Source of the DNA: Pseudomonas brassicacearum subsp. brassicacearum
Lineage (GTDB): Bacteria; Pseudomonadota; Gammaproteobacteria; Pseudomonadales; Pseudomonadaceae
NCBI RefSeq assembly: GCF_008801605.1
Contig: NZ_VZPJ01000005.1
Coordinates: 1 to 64,000, forward strand
DNA: 64,000 bases
Reading direction: 5' to 3'
Made by a program: the position numbers and the translations under genes. Of this stretch, positions 54,889 to 63,373 are shown piece by piece. How positions within the stretch are numbered: the stretch's first letter is position 1; each line of letters begins with the position of its first letter. The notes below the pieces were generated by a model that saw only the letters and a list, made by a program, of their open reading frames with translations, was not told the origin of the DNA and did no database searches.

Positions 54889-55899
54889 TCATGGGGTAAA
54901 AATCTCCAACAGCCGAGGCGCGATAGCGTCCAGGGCGAGAATATGGGCGGCGGCGTCGATGGCGGCCGCCGCTTTGGGCATCCCGTACACCGCACTGCTG
55001 CGCTGGTCCTGGGCGATGGTCACATAGCCCTGTTCGCGCATGAGCTTAAGCCCTTGTGCACCGTCGCGACCCATGCCGGTGAGCAATACGCCCACCGCGT
55101 CACCGCTCCAGTACTGGGCGACACTTTCAAAAAACACGTCGATGGAGGGCCGGTAGATCTCGTTCACCGGCTCGGCGGTGTAGGCCAGGGTACCGTCCTT
55201 CAACAAACGCAGATGATGGTTGGTCCCGGCCAGCAACACCGTGCCGCTCTGCGGCGTCTCGCCGTGCCGGGCCAGGCGCACCGTGTGGCCCGAGACACTG
55301 CCCAGCCACTCGGCCATGCCCGCGGCAAACACCTCGTCCACATGCTGGACCAGCACGATGGCCGGGGCAAAGTTACGCGGCAGCGCCTTGAGCAGCACCT
55401 CCAGCGCCGCCGGACCGCCCGCCGACGACCCGATGGCCACCAGGCTCTTGCGCGACACTGCCGCACGCTGCGCCGTCGGCACCGGTCGTTCACGCTTGTT
55501 GCGCTCACCGATCAGCCAGCCGATGTTGGTGATCTTGCGCAGCAACGGCGCCGCCGCATCTGCCGGGTTACCGACGCCCAGGGCCGGGGTATCGACCACA
55601 TCCAGCGCGCCATGGCCCATGGCCTCGAACACCCGGTGGACGTTCTGCTGGCTGTCACCGGTGACGATCACAACAGCGCAGGGACTGTCGGCCATGATCC
55701 TTCGGGTGGCCTCCACGCCATCCATGATCGGCATGAACAAGTCCATGAGGATCAGGTCCGGGGTGTATTCGGCGCAGCGCTGCACCGCCTCGGCCCCATT
55801 GGCCGCCACCCAGACCAGTTGATGCGCCGGCTCGAACGCCAGGGCGCGGCGCAGGGCTTCGACCGCCAGGGGCATGTCATTGACGATGGCGATCTTCAA
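54889..55899 (-). CDS. wspF: WspF, CheB-like methylesterase
   Basis: Removes methyl groups from the receptor WspA and so damps the system; its loss locks WspR on and gives wrinkly-spreader colonies in P. fluorescens. It has 336 residues. The receiver has DLILMDLFMPIMDG with the phospho-aspartate at about 51. The esterase domain shows SSAGGPAALEVLL (catalytic serine), VLVQHVDEVFAAGM (histidine) and VLLTGMGRDGAQG (aspartate). No defect is visible. It overlaps wspE by four bases. Confidence 0.97.
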   Translation of the reverse strand: MKIAIVNDMPLAVEALRRALAFEPAHQLVWVAANGAEAVQRCAEYTPDLILMDLFMPIMDGVEATRRIMADSPCAVVIVTGDSQQNVHRVFEAMGHGALDVVDTPALGVGNPADAAAPLLRKITNIGWLIGERNKRERPVPTAQRAAVSRKSLVAIGSSAGGPAALEVLLKALPRNFAPAIVLVQHVDEVFAAGMAEWLGSVSGHTVRLARHGETPQSGTVLLAGTNHHLRLLKDGTLAYTAEPVNEIYRPSIDVFFESVAQYWSGDAVGVLLTGMGRDGAQGLKLMREQGYVTIAQDQRSSAVYGMPKAAAAIDAAAHILALDAIAPRLLEIFTP

Positions 55900-58160
55900 G
55901 CGCGTGCCCCTCCGATCAATTCAACCACGGCGTCGAGCAAGGCGTCGTCGTGGAAACTCGCCTTGGCCAGATAATAGTCGGCGCCAGCGTCCAGGCCACG
56001 GCGGCGATCCTCTTCGCGGTCCTTGTAGGACACCACCATCACCGGCAGCGATTGCAGTCGGTTGTCACGCCGCAACAGCGACACCAGTTCAATACCGTCC
56101 ATGCGCGGCATGTCGATGTCGGTGATCAGCAAGTCGAAATCCTCCGAGCGCAAGGCGTTCCAACCGTCCATGCCATCCACCGCCACCGCCACGTCGTAGC
56201 CGCGATTGAGCAACAACTTGCGCTGCAGCTCGCGCACAGTCAGGGAATCGTCCACCACCAGGATCCGCTTGCGCGGGGCCTGGGCCTGGTTCTGCCGGGC
56301 GATGCGCTCCAGGCGTCCGGTATCGAGCAACTTGTCCACCGAACGCAACAGGTCTTCGACATCGACAATCAACACCACTGAGCCATCGTCGAGCAACGCC
56401 CCGGCGGAAATGTCCTGGACCTTGCCCAGGCGTTCGTCCAGGGGCAGGACCACCAGGGTCCGCTCGCCAACGAAGCGCTCCACCGCCACGCCGTAGATCG
56501 TTTCGCGCTCGCGGATCACCACGACCTTGAGGGTCTGGCTGCTGCCTTGCGTCGCCGGGCGATTGAGCAATTGGCTGGCGGCGACCAGCCCGATATGCCG
56601 GCCCTCGTGCCAGAAATGCTGGCGGCCTTCGACCTGGACGATGTCCTCCGGCGCCAGGTCGCACATGCGTCCGATGTGGGCCAGGGGAAAGGCGTACGCT
56701 TCATCGCCGACTTCCACCACCAGGCTGCGCACCACCGACAGCGTCAGCGGCACCTCAAGATGGAAACGACTGCCCTCGCCCGCCGTCTGCTCCAGCACCA
56801 CCGCGCCGCGCAACTGCCGGACCATGTGCTGGACCGCGTCCAGGCCGACGCCGCGCCCGGACACTTCGGTGACTTTGTCGCGCAGGCTGAAACCGGGCAG
56901 GAACAGGAAGGTCAGCAGTTCCTCCTCGCTGAGGCTGGCGGCGGTTTGCTCAGGGGAAAGGCCACGCTCGACGATGCTGCGGCGTACCCGATCCAGGTCC
57001 ACCCCGGCGCCGTCGTCCGCCAGCTCCAGCACCAACAGGCCAGCCTGATGGGAAGCCCGCAGGCGGATCAGGCCTTCGGCGGGCTTGCCGGCCAGTATTC
57101 GTTGCTCCGGGGATTCGATGCCATGGTCCACGGCATTGCGCAGCAAATGCGTCAGCGGCGCTTCGAGCTTTTCCAGCACATCGCGGTCGACCTGGGTCTT
57201 CTCGCCTTCAATCTCCAGGCGCACCTGTTTGCCCAGGCTGCGGCCCAGGTCACGGACCATGCGTGCCTGACCCGAAAGCACATCGGCGAACGGGCGCATG
57301 CGACAGGCCAGCGCCGTGTCATACAGCACCTGCGCCCGCTGACTGGCCTGCCAGGCGAATTCATCCAGCTCGGCGGTTTTCTGCGCCAGCAATTGCTGGG
57401 TTTCGGCGAGCAAACGGCGAGCATCGCCAAGGGCTTCCTGGGCTTGCAGGCTCAGGGCATGGTCCTTGAGGTGCACGTTCAGCTCTTCAAGGGCGCGCAA
57501 ACCGCTGCTTTGCTGGCGCTTGAGCCGCTGCATCGTCGCCAGCCAGGGCTTGAGGCGCTGGGTCTCCACCAGGGACTTGCTCGACAGATCGAGCAAGCTG
57601 TTGAGGCGTTCGGCCGTGACCCGCAAGACCCGCTCGCCGCCTTCGGTGACCCGTTTGCGCTTGGGGGCCGGCTCCGTTGCCGGGAGCGGTTCCACTTCCG
57701 GCAGCTCGATGCGTAGCGGCTCGACCGGTGTCTCGACGCTTGGTAAGACCACTGCCGGGGCCTGTGGCGCGTTGGGATCAAGCAGACGCCCCATCAACGC
57801 CACATAGGCGTCGATGTCCGGGGCGCCGACGCTGTTGCCCGGGGTGGCGATGCGCGTCAGCAGGTCAGTACCTTGCAGCAAGGCATCGATGTGTTCAGCG
57901 CCCAGCACCAGGCGCCGCTCCTGGGCGCTGACCAGGCAATCTTCCATCACATGGGCCACGCTAACCCCGGCGTCCACCCCGACTATGCGTGCCGCACCCT
58001 TGAGGGAATGCGCCGCGCGCATGCACGACTCCAGGTAATCGGCCTGGGTCGGATCGCGCTCCAGGGCCAGCAGGCCGGCACTCAACACCTGGACCTGGGC
58101 TTCGGCTTCCAGGCTGAACAGCTCCAGCAACGAGGCGTCGCGCATCTGATCAGGGGTCAT
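55896..58160 (-). CDS. wspE: WspE, CheA-type hybrid histidine kinase
   Basis: Autophosphorylates in response to WspA and passes phosphate to WspR and WspF. It has 754 residues. The phospho-histidine His51 is in RAAHSLKGAARIVG. The ATP-binding part has HLLRNAVDHGIE, ELADDGAGVDLD and SGRGVGLDAVQH. A CheW-like domain follows. A C-terminal receiver (ILVVDDSLTVRELQRKLL, then DIDMPRMDG) may act as a phosphate sink. It overlaps both neighbours by four bases. Confidence 0.97.
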   Translation of the reverse strand: MTPDQMRDASLLELFSLEAEAQVQVLSAGLLALERDPTQADYLESCMRAAHSLKGAARIVGVDAGVSVAHVMEDCLVSAQERRLVLGAEHIDALLQGTDLLTRIATPGNSVGAPDIDAYVALMGRLLDPNAPQAPAVVLPSVETPVEPLRIELPEVEPLPATEPAPKRKRVTEGGERVLRVTAERLNSLLDLSSKSLVETQRLKPWLATMQRLKRQQSSGLRALEELNVHLKDHALSLQAQEALGDARRLLAETQQLLAQKTAELDEFAWQASQRAQVLYDTALACRMRPFADVLSGQARMVRDLGRSLGKQVRLEIEGEKTQVDRDVLEKLEAPLTHLLRNAVDHGIESPEQRILAGKPAEGLIRLRASHQAGLLVLELADDGAGVDLDRVRRSIVERGLSPEQTAASLSEEELLTFLFLPGFSLRDKVTEVSGRGVGLDAVQHMVRQLRGAVVLEQTAGEGSRFHLEVPLTLSVVRSLVVEVGDEAYAFPLAHIGRMCDLAPEDIVQVEGRQHFWHEGRHIGLVAASQLLNRPATQGSSQTLKVVVIRERETIYGVAVERFVGERTLVVLPLDERLGKVQDISAGALLDDGSVVLIVDVEDLLRSVDKLLDTGRLERIARQNQAQAPRKRILVVDDSLTVRELQRKLLLNRGYDVAVAVDGMDGWNALRSEDFDLLITDIDMPRMDGIELVSLLRRDNRLQSLPVMVVSYKDREEDRRRGLDAGADYYLAKASFHDDALLDAVVELIGGARA

Positions 58161-58828
58161 GACAGGCTCCGAGCCACGGCGGACAGCAGTTGTTCTTCAT
58201 CCAGCCAGCGCAGGCTGCGGCCCTTGAAGGGCAGCACACCACGGGTGTACTTGCCCGTCGATTGCGAAGCGCTCGCCAGGATGCGCTCATCGATGGCGTG
58301 GATGCCGTCCACCTCATCCACCGGCACCACCACCGGCCCGCCCTTGGCCGCGACAATCAACATGCGCGGCATCACCCGTGCGCCGGAAACCACCGCCGCG
58401 CCGGGCTCCAGGTCCAACAGCTCCACCAGCGACAGGCAGGCCACCAGCGCCCCGCGTACATTCGCCACGCCCAACAAGGCCCGCGAGCGCTGGTGGGGCA
58501 AGGAATGGATCGGCTGCAACGGCGCCACTTCCACCAGGCTGCGCGTCGTCAGGCCCAGCCATTCCTCGCCGAGGCGGAACATCAGCAGCGAGCGCGTGAC
58601 CACATCGGTGTCCGCGGGGGCAAGGGACAGATCCCGCTGATCCTGCGGCAAGGCATAACGGTCGAGCAGCCGGGTGGCGGCCGCCGAATACACCGAGCAA
58701 TTGCGGCAATGGATATGCTCGACCAGCAAAGGACAGGATTTGTCGCCATGCACCCCGATGCGATTCCAGCAGTCGTCGATAGCCTGGGCATCGTCATGGG
58801 TGACGGTATAAGAAGCCGAACCGCTCAT
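58157..58828 (-). CDS. wspD: WspD, CheW-like coupling protein
   Basis: One of two coupling proteins joining WspA to WspE. It has 223 residues, with an N-terminal cysteine-bearing segment (LLVEHIHCRNCSVYS) before the CheW domain. That domain has MFRLGEEWLGLTTRSLVEVA, LLGVANVRGALVACLSLVEL and VVVPVDEVDGIHAI. The extra N-terminal region sets it apart from WspB. It overlaps wspC and wspE by four bases each. Confidence 0.95.
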   Translation of the reverse strand: MSGSASYTVTHDDAQAIDDCWNRIGVHGDKSCPLLVEHIHCRNCSVYSAAATRLLDRYALPQDQRDLSLAPADTDVVTRSLLMFRLGEEWLGLTTRSLVEVAPLQPIHSLPHQRSRALLGVANVRGALVACLSLVELLDLEPGAAVVSGARVMPRMLIVAAKGGPVVVPVDEVDGIHAIDERILASASQSTGKYTRGVLPFKGRSLRWLDEEQLLSAVARSLS

Positions 58829-60090
58829 CGTTTGTGCTCACTGTCTGCCGCGCGCCCGCTACGGGCGGCGCGTTCCTGCAATCGACGGGCTCCGGCCGCG
58901 TCTCCCTGGGAAGCCAGCAGCGCCGCCAGATGCACCAGGGCCTCGGCGTGTTGCGGTTCAAGATAAAGCGCCTTGCGATAAAAACCCTGGGCTTCAAGCG
59001 CGCTGCCAGCCATGTCGCTGAGCAGGCCCAACCAATAGAACACCTGGGCGTTTGGCGCGTGGCTGCGCAAGTAGGCTTCGCAAGCCACGCGGGCCTCGGC
59101 GCTTTTACCACCGTTGGCCAGGGCAGCGATATTGGCCAGCAAGGTCGCGGCGTCGCTGCTTTTGGGCTCGACAATCGGCGTCACGCTCGCCGCAAACGGT
59201 CGCGGCCGAATCACCGGCGCAACGACACGGGGCGGAGGCTGACGAACCGGCAGCGGGGTCGGCATCAAGGCCGGTAACGGTTGCGGCTCGGGTGCCCCCT
59301 GGCGGCTGAAGGCGAACGATTGGGCGACCCCGATCGAGCGCATGCCCAGTCGGCCGAGCAAGCTGCCCTCGGCGGGGCCGATAAACAGCACACCGTCCTG
59401 ATGGGTCAGGCGCTTGAGCACCTCGAACACCTGCTGCTGGGTCGGCTGGTCGAAATAGATCAACAGGTTGCGACAGAACACAAAGTCGTAAGGTGCCTCG
59501 TTCGCCAACAAAGCCGGATCCAGCAGGTTGCCCACTTGCAAACGCACCTGTTCGCGCACCCGCTCGCTGAGGCGGTAGCCCTCGTCTTCGGCGTCGAAGT
59601 AACGCTCGCGAAAACCCAGCTCCGCGCCACGGAAGGAATTCCTGCCGTAACGCGCTTCCTTGGCCCGCGCCACCGACAGCGGGCTGACGTCCAGGCCGTC
59701 CACCTTGAACTGATGTGGCCCCAGGCCTGCGTCGAGCAAGGCCATGGCAATCGAATAAGGTTCTTCGCCGGTGGAACACGGCAAGCTGAGGATACGCAGC
59801 GCGCGCAGGTGCTTGATCTCGGCCAGGCGCTTGACGGCCAGCCTGGCGAGGGTCGCGAAGGATTCGGGGTAGCGGAAGAACCAGGTCTCCGGGACGATCA
59901 CCGCTTCGATCAGCGCTTGCTGCTCCTGGGCCGAATGCTGCAGGCCTTGCCAGTACTCATCGGCGGTTCGCCCGGGCACGGCAATGATGCGTTGGCGCAC
60001 GGCCCGCTCAATGATCGCGGTGCCGACGGAGGTCACATCCAGGCCGATGCGCTCCTTGAGAAAATCGAAAAAACGCTGGTCGTTGTTCAT
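58825..60090 (-). CDS. wspC: WspC, CheR-type methyltransferase with TPR tail
   Basis: Methylates glutamates on WspA and opposes WspF. It has 421 residues. The CheR domain shows ILSLPCSTGEEPYSIAMALL (SAM site), RNLLIYFDQPTQQ and VLFIGPAEGSLLG. After a proline-rich linker, C-terminal TPR-like helices (VFYWLGLLSDMAGSALEAQG, then LVHLAALLASQGDAAGA) follow. The TPR part is a mark of WspC. It overlaps wspB by four bases. Confidence 0.96.
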   Translation of the reverse strand: MNNDQRFFDFLKERIGLDVTSVGTAIIERAVRQRIIAVPGRTADEYWQGLQHSAQEQQALIEAVIVPETWFFRYPESFATLARLAVKRLAEIKHLRALRILSLPCSTGEEPYSIAMALLDAGLGPHQFKVDGLDVSPLSVARAKEARYGRNSFRGAELGFRERYFDAEDEGYRLSERVREQVRLQVGNLLDPALLANEAPYDFVFCRNLLIYFDQPTQQQVFEVLKRLTHQDGVLFIGPAEGSLLGRLGMRSIGVAQSFAFSRQGAPEPQPLPALMPTPLPVRQPPPRVVAPVIRPRPFAASVTPIVEPKSSDAATLLANIAALANGGKSAEARVACEAYLRSHAPNAQVFYWLGLLSDMAGSALEAQGFYRKALYLEPQHAEALVHLAALLASQGDAAGARRLQERAARSGRAADSEHKR

Positions 60091-60623
60091 GGTGTTGCCT
60101 CGAGGTCGTCGAGGTTCAGCGGCGGCGCAGGAAACAGCAGCGCCCGAACGGATTCATCGAGCAGGTCATTGACCCGCACCCATTGCAGCAACCCGTGGGC
60201 ATCTTCGCGCACCGGGCCGAGGTACGGCGCCTGCCGGTTGTCCAGACCATAGGGTTTGAAATCGGCCGGGTCACAGCGCACGGTGTCGGTCGCCTGTTCC
60301 AGGATCAGGCCCAGCACCTGTCCCGTTTGTTGCGCGTCGCCCTGATAGCGCACCAGCACCAGTCGCGTACTGGTCCGGGCCTGTGCGCTCTGGCCAAAGG
60401 TCAAGGCGCACAGGTCGATCACCGGCACCACCGTGCCACGCCAGGCAAACACCCCCGCCACCCAGGACGGCGCCCGGGCAATCGGCTTGAGGGGCAGGCG
60501 CGGCAGCACTTCCACCACATCGATGGCCTGCAGGGCGTAACGTTCGTTGCCGATGCAGAACACCAGGAACAACGACTGGCGGGCCGTCGGTGCGGCGCCA
60601 CGCCGGGTCTCGAGTTCGCCCAT
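60087..60623 (-). CDS. wspB: WspB, CheW-like coupling protein
   Basis: Coupling protein of 178 residues made of a single CheW domain: FLVFCIGNERYALQAIDVVE, WVAGVFAWRGTVVPVIDLCA and VLGLILEQATDTVRCD. With WspD it links receptor and kinase, but the two are not interchangeable in P. aeruginosa. Its ATG shares one base with the wspA stop (TGATG). Confidence 0.95.
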   Translation of the reverse strand: MGELETRRGAAPTARQSLFLVFCIGNERYALQAIDVVEVLPRLPLKPIARAPSWVAGVFAWRGTVVPVIDLCALTFGQSAQARTSTRLVLVRYQGDAQQTGQVLGLILEQATDTVRCDPADFKPYGLDNRQAPYLGPVREDAHGLLQWVRVNDLLDESVRALLFPAPPLNLDDLEATP

Positions 60624-62245
60624 CAGACTTTGAAACGCGAGACGCCGCTGCGCAGCCCTACGGCTACCTGGCTCAGCTCGTCGATGGCGGAACTGGCCTG
60701 GCGCAGGGAATCCACGGTCTGGCTGCTGGCATCGCCCAGTTGCACCAAGGCGTGGTTGATCTGCTCGGCACCGGTGGCCTGGGCCTGCATGCCTTCGTTG
60801 ACCATCAACACCCGCGGCGCCAGGGCCTGGACCTGATGGATGATCTGCGACAGTTGCTCACCCACCTGTTGCACTTCGGCCATGCCTCGACGCACTTCTT
60901 CGGAAAACTTGTCCATGCCCATCACCCCGGCCGATACCGCGGACTGGATCTCGCGCACCATCTGCTCGATGTCATAGGTCGCTACGGCGGTCTGGTCAGC
61001 CAAGCGTCGTACTTCAGTGGCGACAACGGCGAAACCACGACCGTACTCGCCGGCCTTTTCGGCCTCGATGGCCGCGTTGAGGGACAACAGGTTGGTCTGG
61101 TCGGCCACTTTGACGATGGTCACCACCACCTGGTTGATGTTGCCGGCCTTCTCGTTGAGGATCGCCAGCTTGGCGTTCACCAGGTCGGCGGCGCCCATCA
61201 CCGAATGCATGGTTTCCTCCATGCGCGCCAGGCCTTGCTGACCGGAGCCGGCGGCCACCGAAGCCTGATCGGCGGCGGTGGACACTTCGGTCATGGTGCG
61301 CACCAGGTCTCGGGAGGTGGCGGCGATTTCCCGGGACGTCGCGCCGATCTCGGTGGTGGTGGCGGCGGTTTCGGTGGCCGTGGCCTGTTGCTGGCGCGAG
61401 GTGGCGGCGATCTCGGTCACCGAGGTGGTGACCTGCACGGAGGAGCGTTGGGCCTGGGACACCAGTGAGGTCAGCTCGGCCATCATGTCGTTGAAGCCGG
61501 TTTCCACTGCACCGAATTCGTCTTTGCGCGCCAGGTTCAGGCGCCCGCTCAGGTCGCCGCTGCGCATGATCTCGAGGATCTCGACGATGCGGTTCATCGG
61601 TCCCATGATCGCCCGCATCAACAGCAGGCCACAGAGTACGGCGACGATCAACGCGACCAGGAACGACAGGCCCATGGCGACCTTGGCCGCCGTTACCGCA
61701 TCGCCGATGGTCTGGGTGGCGTTTTCCGCCAGCTCACGATTGCGCTCGATGATGTGATTCAAATGCCCGCGGCCGCCGATCCATTCTGGCGTCAGCTCTT
61801 TGTCCAAAGCCTGCCGCGCCCCTTCGTAGTCCTTGCGCTGGTACAAGTCCAGGACCTTTGCCATAGCCTGGTTGAACGCCAGGTGATTGGCCTCGAACTC
61901 GTCGAAAGAGGCTTGGTCGGCGGGGTTCTGGATCAGTTTTTGATAGTTCTGCATCTCTTCGCGCAGGTGCTGCTCGAAGCCCTGGTAGCGGGCCTTATCC
62001 TCAGCGGTGATTTCCCGGTTGCCCGAAAGGCCGACGATTTGTTGGGTCAAGACGTAGCTGTCAACCCAGCCACCGCGAATCATGGAGCTGTAATACACCC
62101 CTGGCACCGCATCGACCCGGACGTTTTCTTCACTGTCCTCGATCTTCAACAACCGTGAATACGAGACAACCACCATCAACAGCATGATGGCGATGATCAC
62201 CGCAAAACTCGCCAGGATGCGTTGGCGCAATGTCCAATTCTTCAC
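60623..62245 (-). CDS. wspA: WspA, membrane-bound chemoreceptor-like sensor
   Basis: Methyl-accepting protein of 540 residues that senses surface contact. The first helix (ILASFAVIIAIMLLMVVVSY) is followed by a periplasmic four-helix region, a second helix (MGLSFLVALIVAVLCGLLL), a HAMP domain and the signalling tip with LLSLNAAIEAEKAGEYGRGF. There is no C-terminal CheR pentapeptide. I chose a GTG start at 62245 with GAGG seven bases before it; the longer frame upstream lacks a ribosome site and is Pro/Ser-rich. First gene of the seven-gene operon. Confidence 0.96.
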   Translation of the reverse strand: MKNWTLRQRILASFAVIIAIMLLMVVVSYSRLLKIEDSEENVRVDAVPGVYYSSMIRGGWVDSYVLTQQIVGLSGNREITAEDKARYQGFEQHLREEMQNYQKLIQNPADQASFDEFEANHLAFNQAMAKVLDLYQRKDYEGARQALDKELTPEWIGGRGHLNHIIERNRELAENATQTIGDAVTAAKVAMGLSFLVALIVAVLCGLLLMRAIMGPMNRIVEILEIMRSGDLSGRLNLARKDEFGAVETGFNDMMAELTSLVSQAQRSSVQVTTSVTEIAATSRQQQATATETAATTTEIGATSREIAATSRDLVRTMTEVSTAADQASVAAGSGQQGLARMEETMHSVMGAADLVNAKLAILNEKAGNINQVVVTIVKVADQTNLLSLNAAIEAEKAGEYGRGFAVVATEVRRLADQTAVATYDIEQMVREIQSAVSAGVMGMDKFSEEVRRGMAEVQQVGEQLSQIIHQVQALAPRVLMVNEGMQAQATGAEQINHALVQLGDASSQTVDSLRQASSAIDELSQVAVGLRSGVSRFKV

Positions 62246-62372
62246 GGTAAAACCTCGGGCATTTGAAATGCTGGGGAGTATAGCCGAGGGCGGCACCGGG
62301 CCTGTATGGCGGTGTGAGGGGATTTTTGACGAAGGCGAGGCTCGTAGTTTTCTCAAGATGAGCAATGCCCCC

Positions 62373-62460
62373 GTGGGAGCGAGCTTGCTCGCGATAGCGG
62401 CGTGTCAGACCACGCGGCTGTGACTGACCGAACCCCATCGCGAGCAAGCTCGCTCCCACA
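62373..62460. repeat. REPIN upstream of wspA
   Basis: GTGGGAGCGAGCTTGCTCGCG on the left and CGCGAGCAAGCTCGCTCCCAC on the right. It lies between the DUF533 gene and the wsp operon, so it may separate their transcripts. Confidence 0.9.
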
Positions 62461-62480
62461 GGGAATGAGGTGGGACTGAT

Positions 62481-63191
62481 CTATACAGTCGCCTGGCGCA
62501 CCTGTTTCTCCAACTCCACCTTCAGCCCCGGCTCCAGCTTGAGTTGGCGCGCCAGTTCATCGAGGTAGGACTTCTCCATGAAGTTTTCCTCGTCCACCAG
62601 CATCACGCTGGCGATGTACATTTCCGCCGCCATTTCCGGGGTGCTGGCAGCGCGGGCGACGTCGGTGGGGTCCAGGGGCTTGTTGAGTTCGGCGTGCAGC
62701 CAGTGTTGCAGTTCCTGGTCGTTGTCGAGCTTGGTGAATTCGCCTTCGATCAACTGCCGCTCGCGCTCGTCCACATGGCCGTCGGCCTTGGCCGCCGCCA
62801 CCAGCGCCTTGAGGATCGCCTGGCTGTGCTGCTCGACCTGCGCCGGGGGCACGCGGTCGAGGGTCTGCGGTTCGGTTTTCGGCGCGGTGCCTTGCTGGGC
62901 CTGCCAATTGCCGTAGGCCTTGTAGGCGATCACGCCCAAGGCCGCGAGACCACCATAGGCCAGGGCCTTGCCACCGAAGCTGCGGGCTTTCTTGTTGCCC
63001 AGCAACAGGCCCATGGCCCCGGCGGCCAGAGCGCCGCCGCCCGCACCGGAAAGCATCCCGCCAAGGTTGCCGGAGCCGCCGAGCAAACCGCCCAGACCGC
63101 CGGAGGACTTGCCTTGGGACCCGCCAGCCTTGTTCTGCAACATTTCCTGGCCGGACTTGAGAAGCTGATCGAGCAATCCACGGGTGTTCAT
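62481..63191 (-). CDS. DUF533 / TerB-like inner membrane protein (YebE type)
   Basis: A 236-residue protein. A glycine-rich region (GGLGGLLGGSGNLGGMLSGA) is followed by a hydrophobic segment (AAGAMGLLLGNKKARSF, then ALAYGGLAALGVIAYKAYG). The C-terminal TerB-like helical domain contains LKALVAAAKADGHVDERERQ. E. coli YebE is an envelope-stress gene of unknown function. ATG at 63191 (MNTRGLLDQLLKSG) is chosen over a GTG-like start five codons upstream. Confidence 0.9.
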   Translation of the reverse strand: MNTRGLLDQLLKSGQEMLQNKAGGSQGKSSGGLGGLLGGSGNLGGMLSGAGGGALAAGAMGLLLGNKKARSFGGKALAYGGLAALGVIAYKAYGNWQAQQGTAPKTEPQTLDRVPPAQVEQHSQAILKALVAAAKADGHVDERERQLIEGEFTKLDNDQELQHWLHAELNKPLDPTDVARAASTPEMAAEMYIASVMLVDEENFMEKSYLDELARQLKLEPGLKVELEKQVRQATV

Positions 63192-63324
63192 TTGTTGTCT
63201 CCACATTTCGGGTCAACGTAAGGCCACCAGCCTAGATCGAAAGTGCCCCGGCGCCGTTGGCGAGATTGCTTCCAGATGTTGCCTGGCTCATTCCAAGACA
63301 CACTCCCCTTCCATTCAAAAAAAA

Positions 63325-63346
63325 CGATATACACTCCAGTACATCG
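63325..63346. promoter_or_regulatory. Palindrome upstream of the LysR-family gene
   Basis: CGATATAC (63325-63332) and GTACATCG (63339-63346) form an inverted repeat with one mismatch around ACTCCA, 28 nt before the ATG. LysR proteins commonly bind such sites near their own genes. Confidence 0.4.
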
Positions 63347-63373
63347 ATAAAACCGCCCACCGGATATTCGACC

